Assembly: GCA_017553815.1 (NCBI GenBank)
Contig: JAFZJT010000222.1
Location: forward strand, 1-18,276
Direction: 5' to 3'
Source of the DNA: Clostridia bacterium
GTDB taxonomy: Bacteria > Bacillota_A > Clostridia > Christensenellales > CAG-138
DNA length: 18,276 bases
Shown here: piece by piece, positions 6,646-14,346 of the stretch
Numbering within the stretch: position 1 is the stretch's first letter
How the letters are laid out: each line of letters begins with the position of its first letter
Position numbers and translations under genes: made by a program
Notes under the pieces: generated by a model
What the model was told of the DNA's origin: nothing
Databases searched by the model: none
The model's input: the letters and a program-made list of their open reading frames with translations, nothing else

Positions 6646-8469
6646 TCAATACTTATAAAACGCGGCTTCGTAAGGATACAGCGGCAATTCCGCATACCTT
6701 TCGCCCTTGCGAACCTTCTTGCTTTTCACCGTCAGCTCGCGCCCATGCGTGGAGAAAACGCAGGAAAGCTTGACGGGTGCGCCCGTAACTTCGTCAAGCG
6801 GCACGCGGTAGGCTTCATGCGTAATGGGCGTGAAGTTCGCGATAAAGATAAGGCGGCTCTTGCCGTCGCGCCGCGCAAAGGCGATAACGGAGTTTTCGTT
6901 GTCGTCCACCGAGAGCCAGCGGAAGCCGAAAAAGCCGGTGTCCTCGCGGTGCAGGCAGGGGTTTTCAAGGTAAAATTTATTGAGCGCACGGGAAAAATCG
7001 TGCATATCGCGATGGGCGGGGTAGTCGAGCAAAAACCAGTCCAGCTCGCGCTTGAAGTCCCACTCGATGAACTGGCCGAACTCGCTGCCCATGAAGTTCA
7101 GCTTCTTGCCCGGATGCGCGAACTGGTACGCGAAAAGAAGCCGAAGCTGCTCGAACTGCTGCTCATAGCTGCCCTGCATTCGACCGATCAGCGAATGCTT
7201 GCCGTGAACGACCTCATCGTGTGAAAAAGGCAGAACGTACTGCTCGGCATAGGCGTAGCTCATCGGGAATGTAAGCTTATCGTGATGGTACTTGCGATAC
7301 ACGGGATCCTTCTCCATATAGTACAGAGTATCGTTCATAAATCCCATGTTCCATTTGTAATCAAAGCCCAAGCCGCCCTCGTGTACGGGCTTCGTGATAT
7401 GTGCAAACGCAGTGCTTTCCTCGGCGATTATCAGGCTGCCGGGGCATTCGCGATGCGTAACGATATTGAGCTGCTTGAGGAACTCCACCGCCTCAAGGTT
7501 CGTGTTGCCGCCGTGGATATTCCTGCGCCATTTTTCGCGCCCGAAATCGTGGTAGAGCATACAGCTCACCGCGTCCACTCTGAGGCCGTCCGCATGGAAG
7601 AGCTTGAGCCAAAAAACGGCGTTTGAGATAAGAAAACTGCGCACCTCGCTTCTTCCGTAATCGAAAAGCAGCGTTCCCCATTGAGGCATTTCGGCGCGGA
7701 GGGGATCGCGGCTCTCAAACAGCGGCGAACCGTCGAAGCGGCGAAGCCCCGCCTCGTCCTTAACAAAATGCGCGGGCACCCAATCGAGGATAACGCCCAG
7801 CCCCTTTTCATGCGCCCTGTTGATGAACGCCATGAGCTGCTCGGGCGTGCCGTAGCGCGCGGAGACCGCGTAGTAGCCGAGGGTCTGATAGCCCCAGCTG
7901 TCGTCGAGCGGGAACTCGGAAACGGGTAGAAGCTCGATATGCGTGTAGCCCATATCGGCGCAGTAATCTATAAGCTCCTCCGTCAATTCGGGCAGGGAGC
8001 GATCCTTCTTCCACGAGCCGAGATGCGCCTCGTAGATATTTATCGCGCGGTTAAATTGGCTTTCGTTTTGGCGTTTTTCAAGGTGTGCGGAATCCGTCCA
8101 ATCGTATTTCGGAAGGCCGTGGATAACGCTCGCGGTGCCGGGGCGCATTTCGGCGCGGAAAGCGAAGGGATCGGACTTGTAGCAGACCTTCCCGTCCGCG
8201 CCCGTGATGCGGTATTTGTACTTCTGACCGCACCAGATATCCGGCGCGAAAGCCTCCCAACAGCCCGTTTCGGCATCCTTTTTCATCGGAAGCGCGGCCT
8301 CGTTCCAATCGTTGAAATCGCCGACGACGGAAACGGCCCTCGCGTTCGGCGCATAGACCGTGAAGCGCCAGCCCTCGACCTCGCCCTCCCGTGAGAGATG
8401 CGCCCCGAGCGCACGGTAGGCCTCCGCGTTTTCGCCGATATTGTAAAGGTAAAGTGCGTTTTTATCCAT
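6646..8469 (-). CDS. glgB: 1,4-alpha-glucan branching enzyme (GH13, glycogen synthesis)
   Basis: GlgB cuts an alpha-1,4 glucan chain and rejoins it through an alpha-1,6 bond to make glycogen branches. The 607-residue protein has an N-terminal CBM48 domain (about 20-115; VVGDFNDWN and YKYRI), then a GH13 barrel with DWVPAHF (region I), GLRVDAVSCML (nucleophile D299), IIAEEST (acid/base E350) and SHDEVVHGK (D418), then a C-terminal beta domain ending YPYEAAFYKY. All catalytic residues are present and the length is normal for the shorter Firmicutes type. ATG 8469 is preferred to the in-frame ATG at 8511, because GCGAGG precedes it and the longer start lies in a hairpin. It follows mnmE on the same strand. 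No other glg genes are in view. A 124-bp diverged copy of its 3' end lies at 3587-3710. Confidence 0.96.
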   Translation of the reverse strand: MDKNALYLYNIGENAEAYRALGAHLSREGEVEGWRFTVYAPNARAVSVVGDFNDWNEAALPMKKDAETGCWEAFAPDIWCGQKYKYRITGADGKVCYKSDPFAFRAEMRPGTASVIHGLPKYDWTDSAHLEKRQNESQFNRAINIYEAHLGSWKKDRSLPELTEELIDYCADMGYTHIELLPVSEFPLDDSWGYQTLGYYAVSARYGTPEQLMAFINRAHEKGLGVILDWVPAHFVKDEAGLRRFDGSPLFESRDPLRAEMPQWGTLLFDYGRSEVRSFLISNAVFWLKLFHADGLRVDAVSCMLYHDFGREKWRRNIHGGNTNLEAVEFLKQLNIVTHRECPGSLIIAEESTAFAHITKPVHEGGLGFDYKWNMGFMNDTLYYMEKDPVYRKYHHDKLTFPMSYAYAEQYVLPFSHDEVVHGKHSLIGRMQGSYEQQFEQLRLLFAYQFAHPGKKLNFMGSEFGQFIEWDFKRELDWFLLDYPAHRDMHDFSRALNKFYLENPCLHREDTGFFGFRWLSVDDNENSVIAFARRDGKSRLIFIANFTPITHEAYRVPLDEVTGAPVKLSCVFSTHGRELTVKSKKVRKGERYAELPLYPYEAAFYKY

Positions 8470-8488
8470 AGAAACCTCGCAATAGTTC

Positions 8489-8516
8489 AAATGCCGCTTT
8501 TCGGACGGCATTTTTT
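8489..8516. terminator. Hairpin between mnmE and glgB, possible terminator
   Basis: AAATGCCG at 8489-8496 pairs perfectly with CGGCATTT at 8506-8513 around a nine-base loop. The longer T run is on the + strand (six T at 8511-8516); on the minus strand, the direction of mnmE, only three T follow. It may end part of the mnmE operon transcripts ahead of glgB, but efficiency on that strand is doubtful. Confidence 0.45.
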
Positions 8517-8545
8517 ACCTGTATTCTATTATACCGAAAAAAACC

Positions 8546-9922
8546 TCATTTGCCAACGCAAAATTTTGTAAAAATACTGTCGAGAAGCTCCTCGGAGAAT
8601 TCGCGCCCGGTGATCTCCGAGAGCGCGGCGAGCGCGGAGGAAAGGTAGACCGAGATAAGGTCGGTTGAGTTCTCATTGAGCGCGGCGGTAAGCTCGCTTT
8701 TTGCAAATCCGAGGCGCTCGATATGCCTTGAATTTGTTACGATCGCGCGGTTCTCGCTTGCGCCGAGCTTACTTGCAAGAAGCTTTTTGAGCGCGTCGAG
8801 CCCCTCGCCCGTCTTGGTGCTGATGATTGCGGTATCGGGGGAGAGGGCGAGCGAATCAAGCTCTTTTTTTAGCGCGGCTTCGTATTTTCCGCAGTTTTCA
8901 AATGAAATATCGCATTTGTTGACGGCAAAGACAGCGCTTCTGCCCTCGGCCTTTTTAAGAAGCGCGATCTCCTCGGGCTGGGGCGTGCCGAAGGCTCCGT
9001 CGAAGATGAAGAGCAGGCATTCGGCGCTCGCGGCCTCGCTGTTTGCACGGTCGATGCCGATCATCTCAACGGGGCTGTCGGCATTTTCGCGAAGGCCGGC
9101 GGTGTCCACAAGGCGAACGGGAACGCCGAGGATATTCAGCTTTTCCTCGAGCGTGTCGCGCGTGGTACCGGCGATGTCGGTAACTATCGCCCTCTCGCTT
9201 CCGAGAAGCGCGTTCATCAGACTGGATTTGCCCGCGTTCGGAAGGCCCAGTATAACGAGCTTCGCGCCCTCGCGCAGTATCCTTGCGCTGCGGCCGTTTT
9301 CAACAAGCAGCGAAAGCTCCGCGATAACGGGGGAGAGAACTTCCGGCACGGACGAAAGCGCCTCGTCCTCCATCTCCTCGGGGTAGTCCATCGCGGCGGC
9401 AAGCTCCGACGCAAGGTCGATGAGCTTCGTTTCGATCTCGCCGATGCGGCGGCTCAACCCGCCCTGAAGCTGATCAAGCGCCGCACCCGCGCTGCGCTCC
9501 GTTTCGGAATTGATAAGATCCATCACCGCGTCCGCCTGTACGAGATCCAGCTTGCCGTTCAAAAAAGCCCTTTTTGTGAATTCGCCCGGCTCCGCGCGGC
9601 GAAGACCGATGGATATGAGCAGTTCGGAAACCGCTGACACGACCGCGTACGAGCCGTGCAGATGCAATTCAAACATATCCTCGCCCGTGTAGGAAGATGG
9701 CGCGCGGAAGAATACCGCCATCGATTCATCAAGAACGCGGTTTTCGTTTATTATTCTTCCGAAAACAAGCTTTCCCGCCTCGATATTCCCGGTGAAGATG
9801 CGCGAAAGCGCGGCTCTTGAATCGGGGCCGCTCGCCCGAATTACGGCAATCGCACCGCCCACCGGGGTGGACAGTGCGAAAACGGTTTCATTTATTATGC
9901 TGAGCTGCATGGGTTTGCTCAT
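8546..9922 (-). CDS. mnmE: tRNA uridine-5-carboxymethylaminomethyl modification GTPase MnmE
   Basis: MnmE works with MnmG to add carboxymethylaminomethyl (or aminomethyl) groups to wobble U34 of certain tRNAs, using GTP, methylene-THF and FAD. The 458-residue protein has the full family layout: an N-terminal folate-binding domain (about 1-118; TVFALSTPVG, GAIAVIRASG, EPGEFTKRAFLNGKLDL), a helical domain, and an inserted GTPase domain with GLPNAGKSS from residue 226 (G1), GTTRD (G2), DTAG (G3) and NKCD (G4). It ends in FCVGK, with the conserved catalytic cysteine at 455. The start overlaps the jag stop by four bases (ATGA), which implies translational coupling; no strong ribosome binding site is seen. 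In most Firmicutes mnmG follows; here glgB does, so MnmG must be encoded elsewhere. Confidence 0.97.
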   Translation of the reverse strand: MSKPMQLSIINETVFALSTPVGGAIAVIRASGPDSRAALSRIFTGNIEAGKLVFGRIINENRVLDESMAVFFRAPSSYTGEDMFELHLHGSYAVVSAVSELLISIGLRRAEPGEFTKRAFLNGKLDLVQADAVMDLINSETERSAGAALDQLQGGLSRRIGEIETKLIDLASELAAAMDYPEEMEDEALSSVPEVLSPVIAELSLLVENGRSARILREGAKLVILGLPNAGKSSLMNALLGSERAIVTDIAGTTRDTLEEKLNILGVPVRLVDTAGLRENADSPVEMIGIDRANSEAASAECLLFIFDGAFGTPQPEEIALLKKAEGRSAVFAVNKCDISFENCGKYEAALKKELDSLALSPDTAIISTKTGEGLDALKKLLASKLGASENRAIVTNSRHIERLGFAKSELTAALNENSTDLISVYLSSALAALSEITGREFSEELLDSIFTKFCVGK

Positions 9923-11040
9923 GCGCGGTCGCGGTTGGGTCTGCGATAATTGCCGTTCTCCCTGCGCTTGGGGGAGATGACCACGCGGCGGTTCGGCTCG
10001 TCGCCCTCGCTGTGCGTGGTGACGTGGGGATTCTTCTGGAGCGCGGAGTGGATGATCCTGCGCTCGTAGGGATTCATGGGTTCGAGCGTTCTCGGGGAGC
10101 CGTTCGATTTCACCTGCGAAGCGATGCGCTTTGCAAGGCGAACGAGGGTCTCCTCGCGCTTCTCGCGGTAATCCTCGGTGTTGATGGTAACGCGGATATA
10201 GCCGTCGGTCTTGCGGTTGCGGTTTACGACGAGGCCGGTGAGATACTGCACCGCGTCGAGGGTCTCGCCGCGATGACCGATCAAAACGCCCATCTCTCCG
10301 CAGTCAACGCGGAGGCGAACCGCGTCATCGTCGCGCGCGGCAAGCACCTTGCCCTCTATCTTCATCCTCTCGATGAGGCCGCTTACGAACTTCGCGGAGG
10401 GCTCGTTTTCGGCCGCTTCCTCGGTGTAGTTGATCTCAACGGCGGGCTCGAGCTCAACAGTCTGGCGGCGGTTGTCGCCCCTGTTGTTCTGGCGGTTGCC
10501 CCTGCGATCGCGGTTGTAGTCGCGATTATCGCGGCGCTCGCGGTTCTGCTGCGGAGTCTGCTGCTGATTCTGCTCCGCCGCGGCTGGGAAGCTCGCTGCT
10601 GCGCCGCCCTCGGGGAGAGTTTCGGCTGCGCCGGGCTTCGCTTCGGTGTTCTGAGCGGCTCTCTCGGGTCTCTCGCGGCGCTCGGGTCTTGAATTCTGCC
10701 TGCGCTCGTCGCGGTTGTCGCGGCGCTCGCGGTTTTCGCTATTGTCACGGTTATCGCGGTTATCGCGGCTTTCGCGGTTGTCACGGTTTTCGCGGCGGTC
10801 GCGGTTATCGCGCCTTTCGTTTCTACGCTCCCTTTCAAGTGAGAAGTCGGGGATAACGACCTCCTCCTTGGGCTTTTCGGTAAGCTTGACGATAGCGGGC
10901 TTGGCACCGATGCCGAGAATGCCCTTGCTTGCCTGCTGGATAACCTCGATATTCACCTCGTCTATGGAAAGACCGAGCTGGCCGAGGCCGTTATAGATGG
11001 CTGCATCAACGGATTTGCCCGTTGCCTGTATAGTCAACAT
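9919..11040 (-). CDS. jag: RNA-binding protein Jag/KhpB (Jag-N, KH and R3H domains) with a long Arg/Asp/Asn-rich linker
   Basis: The family binds RNA, pairs with KhpA in Gram-positive bacteria, and affects cell elongation and sporulation. The 373-residue protein has a Jag-N domain (about 1-52; ending KGILGIGAKPA), a linker at about 62-205, a KH domain (about 215-290) with the GXXG loop IGHRG, and an R3H domain (about 300-365) with the R-x3-H signature RRIIH. The linker is very unusual: long runs of RDNRDNRENRDNR-like units, then a Q/P/A-rich part, then more RDNR units. This is intrinsically disordered and probably adds RNA contacts or phase-separation behaviour. The corresponding DNA (about 10480-10830) is a degenerate short repeat. 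The gene lies 70 bp after yidC and overlaps mnmE by four bases. It is longer than typical Jag (about 200-300 residues) because of the linker. Confidence 0.95.
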   Translation of the reverse strand: MLTIQATGKSVDAAIYNGLGQLGLSIDEVNIEVIQQASKGILGIGAKPAIVKLTEKPKEEVVIPDFSLERERRNERRDNRDRRENRDNRESRDNRDNRDNSENRERRDNRDERRQNSRPERRERPERAAQNTEAKPGAAETLPEGGAAASFPAAAEQNQQQTPQQNRERRDNRDYNRDRRGNRQNNRGDNRRQTVELEPAVEINYTEEAAENEPSAKFVSGLIERMKIEGKVLAARDDDAVRLRVDCGEMGVLIGHRGETLDAVQYLTGLVVNRNRKTDGYIRVTINTEDYREKREETLVRLAKRIASQVKSNGSPRTLEPMNPYERRIIHSALQKNPHVTTHSEGDEPNRRVVISPKRRENGNYRRPNRDRA

Positions 11041-11110
11041 TTTAAAACTCCTTTGCCGCCGAAAATGCGGCGATTTCTATGATTTTTTGCCCTGCGCGGG
11101 CTGATGCGAA

Positions 11111-12151
11111 TTATTTCGCGGTGATCTCGCCCACGTTCTGAGCCTTCTTGGCCATGATGCGGGAGATTATCGTGCTGGAGATGATCTGGAAAACGCTGGA
11201 GAGCACCCAGTAGAGCGAGAATGCCGAGGTCGAGCTCAAGCAGATGAAAAGGCTCATCACCGGGAACATATACATCATGGCGTTCATGCCGGGCTGCTGC
11301 GCCGCGTTCGGATTCTGCTTCTTGGTTTGGCGCTGACCTATCCAGGCCATGAGGAACTGGAAGCCTGTCGCGAGTATGGGAAGAATGAACCAGCCGTTGT
11401 TCTTGCCCTTCTTGTAAACGCTCATCAGCTCGTCGTATTTCTTCTGTGCTTCCTCGTTTTGAACGAGCTTCATCTGATCCGAGCCGAATTCGCCCTCTGC
11501 AAGGCCGTTTTCAAGGAAACTGTTCCATATCTGCTCTCCCGAAACCTTGTTGCCGTACAGATCGGTGTAGCCCTGATGGAAGAGCACGAGATCGCCGATG
11601 CTTTTGCTCGAGCCGGAGCAGGAGCAGGCAGAGGTGGAGCCGCCGTAGGTCGCAACGGTGCTCGCCGGGGTGACTACCGGCGCAAAGCCGCTGTCGGGCT
11701 GCCAGATATTCGTTATCCAGAGGAACTTGAAGCTGTCGTAGGTCTCTTGAGCGAGCTGAGGATTCTCGATGGTCTCGTAGGTGAGCTTCACGGTCTGCTC
11801 ATAGCCCCAGAAACGGAACGCCGCAAGAAAACAAAAGAACAGCGGAAGCGTCAGAAGCATGGGAAGGCAGCCCGCTATGCAGCCGACGCCGTTCTCCTTC
11901 ATGAGCTTGTTCTGTTCCTGATTGAGCTTTTGCGGATTATCCGCGTATTTCTTTTTGAGCTTATCTATTTCGGGCTGGAGCGCCGCCTGCTTCTGCTGGG
12001 TCTGGCGGCTCTTGATGTCGGGATAGACCTGAATAAGCCTCAGAATGAGGGTAACGATCAGTATGGTAAGAAAATAGCTGTTGCCGAGAATGCCGTAGAG
12101 CCAGCGAACGGCGTAGAAAAACCACTCGGTCAAGGGAAAATCGTGGATCAT
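11111..12151 (-). CDS. yidC: Membrane protein insertase YidC/Oxa1
   Basis: YidC inserts and folds membrane proteins, alone or with SecYEG. The 346-residue protein shows hydrophobic helices at about 22-42, 92-115, 265-285 and 293-330, with a cytoplasmic helical hairpin rich in Lys and Gln (about 47-85; LQPEIDKLKKKY), which is diagnostic. R38 in TLILRLI aligns with the essential groove arginine of Bacillus SpoIIIJ, and GCLPMLLTLPLFF matches the second core helix. There is no clear lipobox, unlike the Bacillus homologue. The external loop between core helices is expanded to about 130 residues and includes an odd cysteine/serine cluster, CSCSGSS near 178-184. AAGGA lies five bases before ATG 12151. 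It follows yidD by 68 bp in the conserved operon. Confidence 0.96.
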   Translation of the reverse strand: MIHDFPLTEWFFYAVRWLYGILGNSYFLTILIVTLILRLIQVYPDIKSRQTQQKQAALQPEIDKLKKKYADNPQKLNQEQNKLMKENGVGCIAGCLPMLLTLPLFFCFLAAFRFWGYEQTVKLTYETIENPQLAQETYDSFKFLWITNIWQPDSGFAPVVTPASTVATYGGSTSACSCSGSSKSIGDLVLFHQGYTDLYGNKVSGEQIWNSFLENGLAEGEFGSDQMKLVQNEEAQKKYDELMSVYKKGKNNGWFILPILATGFQFLMAWIGQRQTKKQNPNAAQQPGMNAMMYMFPVMSLFICLSSTSAFSLYWVLSSVFQIISSTIISRIMAKKAQNVGEITAK

Positions 12152-12219
12152 ATCGGTCCTTTCTTTTGCGGGAACAAGGAAAAACGCGGCCTCAAATCAA
12201 ACGAGTGCTCGAAAACGGC

Positions 12220-12462
12220 TCATCTGCGCCGCTCTTTTTTCGGGGGAACGGGATCGTAGCCGCCCTTAAACAGGGGATTGCAGCGAATCAATCGCCAAAG
12301 CGCCAGAAGAAGCCCCTTGATCGCGCCGTGGATCGTTATGGCCTCTATCGCGTACTGCGAGCAGGTGGGCATAAATCGGCATCGGCGCGGATAGCGCGGC
12401 GAGATGTACATTTGATAGCCGCGGATCAGATGGATGAAAACGCGCCCGACTAAGCCCTTCAT
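12220..12462 (-). CDS. yidD: Membrane protein insertion efficiency factor YidD
   Basis: YidD is a small membrane-associated protein that helps YidC-dependent insertion. The 80-residue product has the family core: an amphipathic N-terminal helix, [26 protein letters not shown] with the conserved cysteines, and the [14 protein letters not shown] ending. The length is typical. Its start overlaps the end of rnpA by four bases (ATGA), so the two are translationally coupled, and yidC follows, which is the standard arrangement. Confidence 0.96.
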   Translation of the reverse strand: MKGLVGRVFIHLIRGYQMYISPRYPRRCRFMPTCSQYAIEAITIHGAIKGLLLALWRLIRCNPLFKGGYDPVPPKKERRR

Positions 12463-12881
12463 TGCATATCCTTTGCCCGATCCTCGGGCTGTGCCTTCCC
12501 GCCTCCCGGGCAGGAGGCTGCCGCGTCCTCTCTCTGCGGCTCGCTTTTTGAAAGAAGCTCCGCTTTTTTGAGGAGATAGCGCATGGTTGAGCGGATCGAA
12601 GCAAAGCTTTCCTCCAAAATGGGCTGCTTTGCGATAAAGATCAGCTTGCTGTTATGCGCCATTAGAGGGATGAGCGGAGTAACCGCTTCCCTCATTCTGC
12701 GCTTTGTGCGGTTGCGAACGACGGCGTTGCCGAGCTTTTTCCCAACGGAAAAGCCGATCTTCGTTCCGTCCGCTCTGCGGGCGGAATAAACGAGCACCAT
12801 GCTTTTTGCGCCCACGGATTTGCCGACGCGATAGGTATGGCGAAACTCCTTGTTACGCTTGAGTGAATAGCAACGCTTCAA
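12459..12881 (-). CDS. rnpA: Ribonuclease P protein component
   Basis: RnpA binds the catalytic RnpB RNA and helps it cleave the 5' leader from precursor tRNAs. The 140-residue protein contains the family fold and the RNR motif, [12 protein letters not shown] at about residues 51-62, preceded by GFSVGKKLG. The N-terminal part ([19 protein letters not shown], in parts) carries the aromatic residues that contact the pre-tRNA leader. The last 25 residues (from about 115; [13 protein letters not shown]) are an extra polar tail beyond the usual 115-120 residues. The gene follows rpmH by 99 bp and overlaps yidD by four bases. The RNA subunit gene is not in the window. Confidence 0.96.
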   Translation of the reverse strand: MKRCYSLKRNKEFRHTYRVGKSVGAKSMVLVYSARRADGTKIGFSVGKKLGNAVVRNRTKRRMREAVTPLIPLMAHNSKLIFIAKQPILEESFASIRSTMRYLLKKAELLSKSEPQREDAAASCPGGGKAQPEDRAKDMQ

Positions 12882-12980
12882 TTCGGTCCACTTGCAATCA
12901 GCAGGAAAACCGGAGTATCCGGTTTAACGGGAATACGCCCCGCGCATTATGCGGCAAGGCGAAATAAGGAAATATGAACT

Positions 12981-13115
12981 TTACGCGGAAATCTTTTTCC
13001 TGCCCTGGAGACGCCTGCGGGCGAGAACGTTCCTGCCGTTGGCGGTGCTCATGCGCTTGCGGAAGCCATGAACCTTTTTCCTCTGCCTTACTTTGGGCTG
13101 GAAAGTCATTTTCAT
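12981..13115 (-). CDS. rpmH: 50S ribosomal protein L34
   Basis: This 44-residue gene is below common ORF length limits but unmistakable: [37 protein letters not shown], then GRKKISA and stop. L34 is a small basic protein of the large ribosomal subunit near the 23S rRNA 5' end. The FQP(K)xxRxKxHGFRxRM pattern and the GRxVLxRRRxKGR ending (here RRLQGRK) match the family. ATG 13115 has AGAGG upstream. It is the first gene of the rnpA-yidD-yidC-jag-mnmE operon, with a promoter at 13199-13228 and an 84-base leader region that can fold. Confidence 0.98.
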   Translation of the reverse strand: MKMTFQPKVRQRKKVHGFRKRMSTANGRNVLARRRLQGRKKISA

Positions 13116-13198
13116 TGTGGTTTACCTCTTTCTTCAATATTTAAGGAGCCCCGCTTACTCTCATACGGGCAAGGACTCCCATAGTGTCGCATTTTCGT

Positions 13199-13228
13199 AT
13201 TATACAGTAATGTATCGCAGAATGTCAA
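13199..13228 (-). promoter_or_regulatory. Sigma-A promoter of the rpmH operon
   Basis: On the minus strand a perfect TTGACA (13228-13223) and a perfect TATAAT (13204-13199) are separated by 18 bp. The transcript would have an RNA leader of about 75 nt in which GGAG/CTCC and CCCG/CGGG segments (about 13145-13180) can pair, a possible site of autoregulation. The stretch 13229-13427 between this promoter and that of hpf holds no gene that I can see; it contains a GCAAAT/ATTTGC inverted repeat near 13245-13258. Confidence 0.78.
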
Positions 13229-13427
13229 GAGGAAAATGCGCGAATTGCAAATTTATTTGCGCCTTTGATTTTCCGCCCGTTTGCGCAGCGCGCCTCCTTC
13301 GCCGCTCTGCCTTGCGCCAAATTCCGCTCCGGGCGCAGTATCAAAAGCTTTATGCCCGATTTCCTGTGCGAAATAAGGTTTTTTTAATGCTTCGCAACGG
13401 AATTTGCCGATTTTTGAAAAATAGGTC

Positions 13428-13456
13428 TTCACAAACGCTCATAAATGAGGTATAAT
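13428..13456 (+). promoter_or_regulatory. Predicted sigma-A promoter of hpf
   Basis: TTCACA at 13428-13433 (five of six matches to consensus) and a perfect TATAAT at 13451-13456 are separated by 17 bp. The leader to ATG 13512 is about 49 nt, too short to hold the known raiA-associated RNA motif. Confidence 0.7.
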
Positions 13457-13511
13457 ATATCCGATTCACATGCCCCATATACACGGCATGTAACGAAGGG
13501 AGTGTTATAAT

Positions 13512-14036
13512 ATGATAGTAACCATTATCGGAAAAAGCATGGAGATCACCGACTATCTCAAGGAGCTGACTCTGAAAAAGCTCGAGAAGCTTGAGAAGTA
13601 TTTCCCGCAGGACACCGAGGCTCAGGTCGTTATGAGCGTTGAGAAGAGCAGGCACAGCATCGAGATCACGATCCCCTATCGCGGCGGCATCATCCGCGGC
13701 GAGGAGACCACCACCGATATGTACGCAAGCATCGACAACGTCATAGCCAAGCTCGATCGCCAGATCTTAAAGCACAAGACCAAGCTTTCTAAGAATCTGC
13801 GCTATGAGGAAGAGGCGGCAGCCGAAGAATACGACGACGATTACGAGAGCAACGGCCCCGAGATCGTCAAGGTCAAGCGCTTCTCCATGAAGCCCATGAG
13901 CGTTGAGGAGGCAATGCTCCAGATGGATCTTCTCGGCCACAGCTTCTTTGTTTTCACCAACGGCGAGACCGGCGAGATAAACGTTCTTTATTCAAGGAAG
14001 GACGGAAACTACGGTCTTATCGAGCCCGACAGATAA
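13512..14036 (+). CDS. hpf: Ribosome hibernation promoting factor, long form (HPF/RaiA)
   Basis: Long HPF binds the 30S subunit between head and body and dimerises idle ribosomes into 100S particles in stationary phase. The 174-residue protein has the S30AE domain at about 1-95 (MIVTIIGKSMEITDYLKE; KLEKLEKYF; EITIPYRGGIIRGEE; MYASIDNVIAKLDRQI) and an acidic linker (EEEAAAEEYDDDYE). The C-terminal dimerisation domain is at about 117-174 (VKRFSMKPMSVEEAMLQMDLLGHSFFVF and VLYSRKDGNYGLIEP, in parts). Both domains are complete and the length is typical. GGGAG precedes ATG by nine bases. It has its own promoter and terminator, and is divergent from rpmH. Confidence 0.96.
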   Translation: MIVTIIGKSMEITDYLKELTLKKLEKLEKYFPQDTEAQVVMSVEKSRHSIEITIPYRGGIIRGEETTTDMYASIDNVIAKLDRQILKHKTKLSKNLRYEEEAAAEEYDDDYESNGPEIVKVKRFSMKPMSVEEAMLQMDLLGHSFFVFTNGETGEINVLYSRKDGNYGLIEPDR

Positions 14037-14108
14037 TATCGCCCCGATTGTTGCTGTTTTTGGATAATTTGCAAGTATATTATCCCGACAACTAATCAAA
14101 AAGTCATA

Positions 14109-14150
14109 AGTGCGTATGTGGAATAATCCGCATACGCACTATTATCTTTT
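14109..14150 (+). terminator. Rho-independent terminator of hpf
   Basis: AGTGCGTATG at 14109-14118 pairs perfectly with CATACGCACT at 14131-14140, with further GG/CC pairing inside, followed by ATTATCTTTT. It lies about 70 bp after the hpf stop. Confidence 0.85.
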
Positions 14151-14191
14151 ATAAGAGTAGCGCTTTGCCGCATTTTTGACACATTTTAATG

Positions 14192-14248
14192 TTGCGCAAT
14201 TTGGATAATTCAAGCATCAGCATTTCTTCTTTGCGCAACTTGGATAAT
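14192..14248. repeat. Two direct 18-bp repeats upstream of the ORF-less transcription unit
   Basis: TTGCGCAATTTGGATAAT at 14192-14209 and TTGCGCAACTTGGATAAT at 14231-14248 differ at one base. Each starts with the palindrome TTGCGCAA. They lie about 65-120 bp upstream of the -35 element at 14312. A partial third copy, TTTTTGGATAAT, ends at 14068. They could be regulator binding sites; the TTTGGATAA core is also one base from a DnaA box on the other strand. Confidence 0.5.
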
Positions 14249-14311
14249 GATTTTGTGTATTTCGGATATTTCATTTAGTAAAAATATATTATTTTTTTGT
14301 CCCAAAACCTA

Positions 14312-14340
14312 TTGACACTTTATTGTATATTTGTTACAAT
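14312..14340 (+). promoter_or_regulatory. Sigma-A promoter of the ORF-less structured transcription unit
   Basis: A perfect TTGACA at 14312-14317 and TACAAT at 14335-14340 (five of six matches) are separated by 17 bp, behind a very AT-rich segment. About 80 bp including this promoter are similar to 15324-15402. Confidence 0.75.
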
Positions 14341-14346
14341 TACGCC

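Noticed and set aside
10480..10830. CRISPR-like array appearance of the repeated cgcggttgtcacgg units
   Set aside because: The units are short, degenerate and in frame with the jag reading frame, where they encode RDNR repeats; there are no unique spacers of constant length.
10012..10996. Open frames on the + strand opposite jag
   Set aside because: They are translations of the repetitive linker DNA on the wrong strand, giving Ser/Arg/Leu-rich or Val/Ala-rich low complexity.
13116..13427. Replication origin directly upstream of rpmH, as in many Firmicutes
   Set aside because: No dnaA gene and no DnaA-box cluster are present in this spacer; it holds only the two divergent promoters.
13457..13511. 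raiA-type RNA motif upstream of the hibernation factor gene
   Set aside because: The leader is only about 50 nt, much shorter than the known motif of roughly 200 nt.
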